Assembly: GCA_002502245.1 (NCBI GenBank)
Contig: DAPW01000018.1
Location: 1-64,000, forward strand
From: Methanoregula sp. UBA154
Lineage (GTDB): Archaea; Halobacteriota; Methanomicrobia; Methanomicrobiales; Methanospirillaceae
Length of the DNA: 64,000 nucleotides
Direction: 5' to 3'
Both the position numbers and the translations under genes were made by a program. Positions 58,148-64,000 of this stretch are shown in pieces (position 1 is the stretch's first letter; each line of letters starts with the position of its first letter). The notes beneath the pieces were generated by a model. That model worked only from the letters and a program-made list of their open reading frames with translations. It was not told where the DNA came from and did not search any database.

Positions 58148-58506
58148 CACATAGCCTCTCCGATCTTTTGCGCAACAGCGAGCATCTTTGCATGGACTTT
58201 GGGTGAATCCGCATTATCGCTTATGATGGTTGCAATAAGAAAATTTTCTCCGGCTCCCATGATAATGATAGAGGTGTCCTCCGCCCGGATCGTGACCGAC
58301 TGAATGGACCTGCTCCTCGTGATGCTCCCCACCGATTCGGCGGAGGCAAGGATCGTGGCGGAAAGGGCGCCAAACCACGGCTCATTCAGTTCGCGGTCAA
58401 AATATTTGCCGGAAATTATTCCGTCCCGGGACACAAGGGCACATGCTGCAACCCCGTCAATGGAACGAATGTTGTCAATAAACGTGGATATTTTTTCCTT
58501 GAACAT
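58147..58506 (-). CDS. Roadblock/LC7 domain protein (second set)
   Basis: A 119-residue roadblock/LC7 protein. It has the family start FKEKISTFIDNIRSIDGVAACALVSRDGIISG, then FGALSATILASAESVG and AEDTSIIIMGAGENFLIATII. The ATG at 58506 is supported by CAGGAG seven bases upstream. Its end overlaps the start of the response regulator gene. Together with the nearby MinD (58830, divergent) it repeats the gene set seen at 9.3-12.9 kb. Confidence 0.9.
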   Translation of the reverse strand: MFKEKISTFIDNIRSIDGVAACALVSRDGIISGKYFDRELNEPWFGALSATILASAESVGSITRSRSIQSVTIRAEDTSIIIMGAGENFLIATIISDNADSPKVHAKMLAVAQKIGEAM

Positions 58507-58829
58507 GGCCGGCTCCTGATTTACTACCCTGTATTTCATAATATCTGATAGAAGCATATATACATATTGTTTTCATTTTTCGCAGAAAATGCAGGTTCCG
58601 CGTAAAGCATGGCACCATTGTGGACCGAGTGGCCGGTTCCCGACCCTGCAGACTGCCCGGGTTACTGACCGCCGCCTCCTGAGTGATTCTGCCGCGCATA
58701 TACAGGCACTGTGCGGATCTGCCGCCCCGGTTTCACAACCAGTACCGGAAAATGTGCTCCCCTTTTTTTGCAGCGCCTTCAATAATCAATATATACCTTT
58801 CTTCCCAACAGATGGAAATAGGAGTTCTG

Positions 58830-59609
58830 ATGTTCCAGGCATTTACAATCACTTCAGGAAAAGGCGGTGTGGGAAAGACCACCCTCACGGTCAACCTTGG
58901 GATATCACTTGCCCTTCTCAACCGTGAAACCTGCATTCTCGATGCCGATATCGGCATGGCCAACATGGCCCTTATCCTTGGTATGGATGAAGTCCCGGTA
59001 ACGCTCCACGAGGTGCTTGCCGGAAAAGCGGATATCGAGGACGCGGTGTATGAAGGGCCGGCAGGTGTGAAAGTCGTACCCAGCGGGATCTCGCTGCAGG
59101 GTTTCCAGCAGGCCGATCCCGATAAGCTCCGGGACGTGATGCATAAGCTCGTGGACCAGTGTGAGTTCCTCTTAATAGATGCACCAAGCGGGATCTCGAA
59201 GGAAGGTGTTGTCCCGCTCTCGGTTGCAGACCAGGTCATCCTTGTCGTAAACCCGGAACTTGCCTCGATGGCCGATGCCCTGAAGACCAAGATCCTCTGC
59301 GAAGTGATGGGTGGGAACGTGTATGGAGCCATCCTGAACCGGGCGGGGCAGGAGCATACCGAGCTCCGCTCACAGAGCGTAGAGGACGTGCTTGGTGTCA
59401 GGGTGATCGACGTCGTGCCGGAGGATGCCAGTGTCCGGAGGGCTGCTGCCTACAAGACGCCCTGCGTGCTCAAATATCCGAACACCGACGCGTCACGGGC
59501 CTTCAGGCGGATCGCTGCCCAGATGTCAGGTGTGGAATATAAGGAGGAAACCGGCGATCCGGGGCAGGAAGGTTTTGTTGACCGGCTTGCCCGCGCAGTA
59601 TTCCGATGA
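58830..59609 (+). CDS. minD: MinD/ParA-type ATPase, copy 2
   Basis: A 259-residue deviant Walker A ATPase (KGGVGKTT, residues 11-18) strongly similar to the copy at 12072: ILDADIGMANMALILGMDEVPVTLHEVLAGKADIEDAVYEGPAG, DAPSGISKEGVVPLSVADQVILVVNPELASMADALK. It ends QEGFVDRLARAVFR, an amphipathic membrane-targeting helix. The ATG at 58830 is chosen since AGGAG lies five bases upstream; a longer frame upstream lacks such a site. A small membrane gene follows by 19 bases, so both are likely co-transcribed. Confidence 0.93.
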   Translation: MFQAFTITSGKGGVGKTTLTVNLGISLALLNRETCILDADIGMANMALILGMDEVPVTLHEVLAGKADIEDAVYEGPAGVKVVPSGISLQGFQQADPDKLRDVMHKLVDQCEFLLIDAPSGISKEGVVPLSVADQVILVVNPELASMADALKTKILCEVMGGNVYGAILNRAGQEHTELRSQSVEDVLGVRVIDVVPEDASVRRAAAYKTPCVLKYPNTDASRAFRRIAAQMSGVEYKEETGDPGQEGFVDRLARAVFR

Positions 59610-59628
59610 TACCATAACCGGGGGAATC

Positions 59629-59826
59629 GTGGCATACGAAGGATATATGCTGGTATTGTTTGGTGCTGTTATCGTAGTCCAGCAGTTCATCATCTACCTG
59701 ATGTACGTGCGGATCCGGCAGCTGCTTGAAGAGGTGGATTCCATCGAAGGTAAGATCAGGATCACGGATACGGAACTTGAGAACCTCATAGCACGGGTCG
59801 AGGAGTTCAAACGCGGCAACCTCTGA
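59629..59826 (+). CDS. Small membrane protein with coiled coil
   Basis: A ~65-residue protein. One transmembrane helix (MLVLFGAVIVVQQFIIYLMYV) is followed by a charged coiled-coil (RIRQLLEEVDSIEGKIRITDTELENLIARVEEFK). The GTG at 59629 (GGGGGAA upstream) or the ATG at 59647 could start it. It is 19 bases after minD copy 2, so it probably works with it at the membrane, for example as an anchor or partner. No family is recognised. Confidence 0.62.
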   Translation: MAYEGYMLVLFGAVIVVQQFIIYLMYVRIRQLLEEVDSIEGKIRITDTELENLIARVEEFKRGNL

Positions 59827-60137
59827 TCCGTTCCAGGGGAAATGATCCTCTCTGCCGGATCAGGAGTGCTGGGCTTTAGCAGTACCTCATCCGTTGCAGG
59901 CGCTGTGGCGCACCCGGCACCGGGACCGGTCCGCGTGCTGTTTTCCCGACACGTTCACAAAATGTTGTAAAAATCACAGGTACTTTTTTCATCCGGATAT
60001 TCCTCCCGGGAATTTTTCGAAGATTTCGTTGAAAGAACAACGAAATTTCCGGGACCGTATTGACATGTCCACATTTTTGATTTCGCGTATCGCGTACAAC
60101 AAGATACATAAATGATATGATCCAATAGTAGGAGGAC

Positions 60138-60211
60138 GGGGCCATAGGGTAGCCTGGCCATCCTAGGAGACTGGGGGTCTTCTGACCTGAGTTCAAATCT
60201 CAGTGGCCCCA
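60138..60211 (+). tRNA. tRNA-Pro (anticodon GGG)
   Basis: A 74-base cloverleaf including the discriminator A. The acceptor 5' GGGGCCA pairs with TGGCCCC; the T arm is CTGAG TTCAAAT CTCAG; the anticodon stem GGAGA/TCTTC holds loop CTGGGGG with anticodon GGG. No intron or encoded CCA. It reads CCC/CCT codons. Confidence 0.9.
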
Positions 60212-60246
60212 TTGTTTGTTTTTGTTTTTACGTCCGACCTGCAGAG

Positions 60247-61107
60247 ATGAGCATGAAACTGACAGATACCTGCATCGATTGCCTGCTGTCGCGGGTGGCG
60301 TTTGAATGCCAGCTGGTCTCTGCCGACAAGGCCTGCACGGACAGGACCATTGCCGCCTGCAGCGAGATGCTCGGGTCGATGAGAGACTCCCCCCTCTTCC
60401 ATCCCCAGATTGCCAGCGCCGTCCACCGCAAAGCCTGCGGGATGATCGGGGATCCGGATCCGTTCCGGGAACTGAAAAAAGCAGGAAACGACCAGGCAAT
60501 GCGCGTCTGCCGGGAGGTGCGGGGACGGCTCATATCGTTCCATGACCTCGTGCTTGCGGGTATCATCGGCAACACCTTCGATTACGCGGTGAAAGACCAC
60601 GATGTGACCGGAGATTTTTCCCGGTTTTTTTGCGAGGAGTTCAGCAAGGGGCTTGACGTGGACGACACTACCCGTATTCTCGAGCTCTCAAAGCGGGTCG
60701 TATACCTCACAGACAACTGCGGGGAGATCGTCTTCGACCGGCTGATCGTCGGTTTCCTGAAAGCCCGCGGCGCCCATGTCACGGTTGCGGTACGCGACGC
60801 ACCGATCCTCAATGACGCGACCATGGAGGATGCGCTTGCACTCGGGTTTGACAAGGTTGCCGACCGCCTGACCACGACCTGCGGGGGTGCGGAAATCGGG
60901 CTTGACATGGCCAAGATGCCCGCGGAACTGGCAACGGCGATAGCGGAATGCACCATCATCATCTCGAAAGGGATGGCCAATTACGAATCGCTGAGCATGT
61001 ACGAGAACCTGCCGCCGGTCGCCTACCTGATGTGCGTCAAGTGTGAGATGATTGCCGGTGACACGGGTATCGCGAGAGGTTCGAAGATCGCGATGCTGCA
61101 GGAGTAG
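60247..61107 (+). CDS. DUF89 / ARMT1-like damage-control phosphatase family protein
   Basis: A 286-residue protein of the DUF89 (ARMT1-like) family. The N-terminal helix cap has Cys-x2-Cys (CIDCLLSRVAFEC). The signature TDNCGEIVFDRLIV is near residues 155-168, with metal-binding Asp/Asn and Cys. Additional motifs: VRDAPILNDATMEDALALGFDKV, IIISKGMANYESLSMYENLPPVAYLMCVKCEMIA. Family members hydrolyse phospho-metabolites with Co/Ni/Mg. It starts ATG at 60247 or two codons in. Its substrate is unknown. It is single, downstream of tRNA-Pro. Confidence 0.9.
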   Translation: MSMKLTDTCIDCLLSRVAFECQLVSADKACTDRTIAACSEMLGSMRDSPLFHPQIASAVHRKACGMIGDPDPFRELKKAGNDQAMRVCREVRGRLISFHDLVLAGIIGNTFDYAVKDHDVTGDFSRFFCEEFSKGLDVDDTTRILELSKRVVYLTDNCGEIVFDRLIVGFLKARGAHVTVAVRDAPILNDATMEDALALGFDKVADRLTTTCGGAEIGLDMAKMPAELATAIAECTIIISKGMANYESLSMYENLPPVAYLMCVKCEMIAGDTGIARGSKIAMLQE

Positions 61108-61319
61108 CACGGCAAACCTCCGGCTTTTTTGAAAACTTCGTTTTCGCCCGGTTTTCTGCGGGCTTGGGCGGGGACAGTTTCGGTGCCCGGGAATGCCTCT
61201 GTACCATATGGTACTGAATCACATTCTAAAGAACCTGCCCCCCGAAGGAGCATGCAACAGCGGCGGGGGAGAGAGCAGAGCCCCGGGGGAACATTGATTT
61301 TTTATCCTTTGTTGGAATC

Positions 61320-61420
61320 ATTCAGATACCTGACGCTCCCGGGACTTCGCCCCGCCGCTGGGGCACCCCGGTTGCGATAGTGCTGTAGTACCTGTTTTTT
61401 TACTAAAAAAACCCTGTCCG
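61320..61420 (-). repeat. Dispersed repeat family A, copy A9 (right half)
   Basis: Read on the minus strand: ACAGCACTATCGCAACCGGG, GCGGCGGGGCGAAGTCCCGG with GAGCGTCAGGTATC. Only this half is present. The left part of the gap (61108-61310) includes a short GC palindrome CCCCCCGAAGGAGC-like block but no gene. Confidence 0.7.
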
Positions 61421-61462
61421 TTACCATAGAATTTTAAGAGTGCACACAAAGAACAATTGACT

Positions 61463-61924
61463 ATGGTTCTTCCGGATATGGGAATATCCTTTGGATGGCT
61501 GCTGATCATTGGCGGTGCCCTCATATTACTCGTGGAGGTGTACAGCCCCGGTTTCTTTGCAACCGTACCAGCTACGGTGCTGATCATTCTCGGCATCCTC
61601 CAGCTCGCGGGGGTGGATATCTCCAACCCGTGGATGGGAGGCATCATCGGGATTGTGGCAGCCATCTGTGCTGCCGCCTTCACGGTCTGGATGTACGGGA
61701 AGGTTACCACGAATGAGAGCCCGACGACCATCAGCCGCGATTCCCTCGTGGGAATGGTGGGGCAGGTGAAGATTCCGGTGAATGGCGCCACGATCTCCGG
61801 TAAGGTCGTTCTCGGCTCAACCGAATGGAGCGCCCGGTCAACCGGCAACACCATTGCTGCGGGAAAAAAAGTGAAGGTTGTCAGTTCGGAAGGAGTCCAT
61901 ATCGTTGTTGAGGAGGTAGTATAA
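61463..61924 (+). CDS. NfeD-like membrane protein
   Basis: A 153-residue short-form NfeD protein. Three hydrophobic helices (~8-28, ~33-50, ~58-77) are followed by an OB-fold domain (GMVGQVKIPVNGATISGKVVLGSTEWSARSTGNTIAAGKKVKVVSSEGVHIVVEE). It is the partner of the downstream stomatin-like gene, one base apart, a conserved operon in bacteria and archaea. The ATG at 61463 is preferred to a TTG two codons upstream. It should form a membrane complex with the SPFH protein. Confidence 0.93.
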   Translation: MVLPDMGISFGWLLIIGGALILLVEVYSPGFFATVPATVLIILGILQLAGVDISNPWMGGIIGIVAAICAAAFTVWMYGKVTTNESPTTISRDSLVGMVGQVKIPVNGATISGKVVLGSTEWSARSTGNTIAAGKKVKVVSSEGVHIVVEEVV

Positions 61925-61925
61925 C

Positions 61926-63020
61926 ATGGCACTTATCGATAACCTGATCATTGTTTTCCTGATCTTTATCATCGTCGCAATTTTTTCAAGAGGCGTGGTC
62001 ATCATCCAGCCGTACGAACAGGGGCTCCAGATCCGTCTCGGGCAGTATGTCCGGCGGCTGAACCCCGGTTTCCGCTGGATCATCCCGTTCATCTCCGAGG
62101 TGATCAAGCTCGACCTGCGTACCCAGGTGATGGACGTTCCGAGCCAGGAAGTGATCACCAAGGACAATTCGCCGACAAATGTCGATGCTATCGTATATAT
62201 CCGGGTGATCGACCCTGAGAAGGCCTTCTTCGAGGTCTCTAATTACCGTATTGCAACCATTGCCCTTGCCCAGACGAGCCTCCGTGGCATCATCGGAGAT
62301 ATGGAGCTTGATGAAGTGCTTTATAACCGGGACGTCATCAATACCAAGCTCCGCGACATCCTTGACCGCGAGACCGACCAGTGGGGTGTCAAGGTCGAGC
62401 GGGTCGAGATCAAGGAGGTAGACCCGGTCGAGGCGGTCAAGAGCGCGATGACCGAGCAGACCGCTGCCGAGCGTGCCCGCCGAGCCGCAATCCTCAGGGC
62501 AGACGGAGAAAAACGCTCCGCAATCCTGAAAGCCGAAGGTCTCCGGCAGAGCATGATCCTTGAGGCAGAAGGCGAGCGGCAGAGCAAGGTACTCCGGGCA
62601 GAAGGGGAACGACTTTCCCGCATTCTGCAGGCCCAGGGTGAGGCACAGGGACTCCGGATTCTCTCCGTAGGAGCTGCACCGCTTGACAGAAAGGCGATCA
62701 CCGTGCTCTCGCTGGATGCCCTTAAGACCATGGCAAACGGGCAGGCGACAAAGATCATCTTCCCGTTCGAGATCTCTGAGTTGATCCGCCAGGGTGCAAA
62801 GTTCCTCGGTGCAAAGGATGAGACCGCTGAGGAAGTAGCGGGGCGGCCGGTCATGGATGACAGCATTCTCGGTGTTATCCCGAAGCCTGAGACCGTCGAT
62901 GCGATCCTCAAGGAGATCCAGGACGCTGTCCCGAAAGTCACGGAAGACGAACTCAGGGACACCAGCAAACGAAGACTGCCAGTGGATTCGGACAGGGGAA
63001 AAGAAACCCGGGAGTCCTAG
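61926..63020 (+). CDS. SPFH/Band 7 stomatin-like protein
   Basis: A 364-residue membrane scaffold. One N-terminal hydrophobic helix (~6-26) is followed by the Band 7 domain (~25-190: VIIQPYEQGLQIRLGQYVRRLNPGFRWIIPF; LRTQVMDVPSQEVITKDNSPTNVDAIVYIRVIDPEKAFFEV), a long coiled-coil (~190-260: AILRADGEKRSAILKAEGLRQSMILEAEG) and a C-terminal region with LDALKTMANGQATKIIFPFE. Forms large oligomers at lipid microdomains. It is translationally coupled with NfeD. Confidence 0.96.
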   Translation: MALIDNLIIVFLIFIIVAIFSRGVVIIQPYEQGLQIRLGQYVRRLNPGFRWIIPFISEVIKLDLRTQVMDVPSQEVITKDNSPTNVDAIVYIRVIDPEKAFFEVSNYRIATIALAQTSLRGIIGDMELDEVLYNRDVINTKLRDILDRETDQWGVKVERVEIKEVDPVEAVKSAMTEQTAAERARRAAILRADGEKRSAILKAEGLRQSMILEAEGERQSKVLRAEGERLSRILQAQGEAQGLRILSVGAAPLDRKAITVLSLDALKTMANGQATKIIFPFEISELIRQGAKFLGAKDETAEEVAGRPVMDDSILGVIPKPETVDAILKEIQDAVPKVTEDELRDTSKRRLPVDSDRGKETRES

Positions 63021-63039
63021 GGGACCGCTTTTTCAAAGA

Positions 63040-63062
63040 GCCGGGGTTCCCCATTTTTTTTT
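63040..63062 (+). terminator. Hairpin and oligo-T terminator after the NfeD-SPFH operon
   Basis: A short GGGGTTCCCC palindrome (63043-63052) is followed at once by a run of nine T (63054-63062). Confidence 0.55.
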
Positions 63063-63176
63063 GGTAACGTGTTATTTTATCCTTAAGTCCAAGAAGGATT
63101 TACGAGGTAAAAACAAGAAAATTTGCCTTCACAACATGGAAGGCGGAAAAGTGCACTGCCAATGATCGAAAAACGC

Positions 63177-63368
63177 CGACACTCCAGGGGCTTCGCCCCA
63201 CCGCTTTTGGAGCCCCGTTTGCGATAGTGCTGTTGTACCTAAACCGTGACTTTTTAGTAATACAGATGAATCGCATGCGTCATGAGCCCCCCGATGGGGG
63301 CAGGGCTGGCGCAAGGGGACTATGGTTAGAGCTAGAAGTCAGGGGCTAAGTTGATACTTTACCCTTTT
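63177..63368 (-). repeat. Dispersed repeat family A, copy A10 (complete)
   Basis: Very similar to A1 over its length: GGGGCTTCGCCCCACCGCTT with TTGGAGCCCC, TTGCGATAGTGCTGT, TAAACCGTGA, CGCATGCGTCATGAGCCCCC, GGGGGCAGGGCTGGCGCAAG and AGGGGCTAAGTTGATACTTT with ACCC. The match to A1 extends to the far ends, which helps define the element's limits. Confidence 0.85.
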
Positions 63369-63370
63369 TT

Positions 63371-63833
63371 TGCGAGATTGCAGAGAAGAGAGCCGGGCAT
63401 TCTCCTCGTTCTGGAACGAAAAGGACCAGTGCCGCTTTGACCGGATCGATCCGGTTGATCCCTCCATCCACCCCACCCGGTTGTTGCCTTGCACACGGCC
63501 CTGTGCCGCCGGACCTGGCCCCTGCAGCCCTGTCTACGTTCATCTGCAATTACCTGACCCCGTGCGGTCTCCGGTCCTTTCCCCGCACGATCCATGGTAC
63601 CGGGGATGGTTCAACAGTGACGAGGACTACTACACCATGCGCGCCTGGCCATGGCTGACCGGGATGTATGTCGATCCCACACGAAGGAAGGGCCGGTTAC
63701 ATCTCCGGAGTCTTTGATGGTGATGCGCGGTATACCCCTCGCGGGTGCAGAGCGCAGGCATGGGGCGTTGCTGAGGTAGCCCGCGCCTGCCGGATGGTTT
63801 TTTGAGTACGTGCAGCCAAGATCGGGTGAGAGC
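63371..63833. other. Gap before phosphoribulokinase with an uncertain reading frame
   Basis: Frames on both strands run through this stretch. A plus-strand frame to 63717 ends in a part reading [27 protein letters not shown], which looks more protein-like than the rest, but without start, ribosome site or family match. I leave it unannotated. Confidence 0.4.
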
Positions 63834-64000
63834 ATGTACTACCCGAACTTCAAGGACACCATCGCGGCCTCGCCCTACATCTTCACCATCGGGGTCGCAG
63901 GCGACAGCGGGTCGGGAAAGACCACATTTACCCAGGGCATCCGGGATATTTTCGGAAGCGACCTTGTCTCCACCATCACGCTCGATGATTATCATCGTCT
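63834..64000 (+). CDS. prk: Phosphoribulokinase, 5' part (runs past the window end)
   Basis: The first ~55 residues of a P-loop kinase of the phosphoribulokinase/uridine kinase fold. It begins MYYPNFKDTIAASPYIFTIG, has Walker A GVAGDSGSGKTTF (about residues 20-32) and the substrate-loop TITLDDYHR near the window end. This pattern matches archaeal PRK of Methanomicrobiales, where it works in the reductive hexulose-phosphate pathway with RuBisCO. It converts ribulose 5-phosphate to ribulose 1,5-bisphosphate. The start ATG at 63834 follows GGGTGAGAGC. Uridine kinase remains possible until the rest is seen. Confidence 0.8.
   Translation, partial: MYYPNFKDTIAASPYIFTIGVAGDSGSGKTTFTQGIRDIFGSDLVSTITLDDYHR

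Overview
The window looks like a chromosomal segment of a methanogenic archaeon of the order Methanomicrobiales, most probably a Methanoregula-like member of the Methanoregulaceae. The evidence is a split RNA polymerase B subunit (B''/B') in the order H-B''-B'-A'-A''-L30e-NusA, an archaeal aIF1, TATA-box promoters with short leaders, small families typical of methanogens (DUF5611, DUF473, PAC2, DUF2226), an archaeal-type phosphoribulokinase, and many PEGA/PKD/IPT surface proteins. There is no CRISPR array, recognisable transposase or phage. The genus is an inference.

Layout. 0-4.3 kb: sugar nucleotidyltransferase, a small Cys-rich protein, a radical SAM gene cut off at a dispersed repeat, cobyric acid synthase (cobQ) and aIF1. 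4.7-18.1 kb: a type IV pilus/archaellum-like assembly island with two GspF/FlaJ-type membrane proteins, a GspE/FlaI-type ATPase, roadblock/LC7 and DUF2226 proteins, a MinD ATPase, a V4R-Cache-V4R sensor and a prepilin peptidase, followed by hisI. 18.6-27.4 kb: a ferredoxin, membrane and surface proteins, a lipoprotein with an internal tandem duplication, a TM-helix-repeat channel-like protein and DUF937. 27.6-33.7 kb: an orphan nitrogenase component 1-like protein, CorA, a PH-domain membrane protein and a repeat-dense kilobase. 33.7-38.5 kb: PIN-ATPase-KH protein and leuS. 38.6-47.2 kb: secreted PEGA/IPT/beta-propeller proteins, a GILT/DsbA-like membrane protein, a zinc-ribbon protein and the DUF5611 / PAC2-DUF473 group. 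47.8-57.0 kb: tRNA-Arg, a small membrane protein, the RNA polymerase operon (minus strand) and tRNA-Lys. 57.5-59.8 kb: a second MinD module (response regulator, roadblock, MinD, TM/coiled-coil protein). 60.1-64.0 kb: tRNA-Pro, an ARMT1-like DUF89 protein, an NfeD-stomatin pair and the start of phosphoribulokinase.

Two themes stand out. (1) MinD-type ATPases with C-terminal amphipathic helices occur twice beside roadblock/LC7 proteins, once next to a pilus-type secretion ATPase and platform proteins, and once next to a CheY-like regulator. This suggests a membrane-positioning or regulatory circuit for a surface machine. (2) At least two families of GC-rich dispersed elements (called A and B here) fill most intergenic gaps. 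Some lie at genome disruptions: the truncated radical SAM gene and the downstream end of the RNA polymerase operon. Neither family encodes a protein that I can recognise.

Limits: all family names come from reading motifs in the translations. No database search was run.
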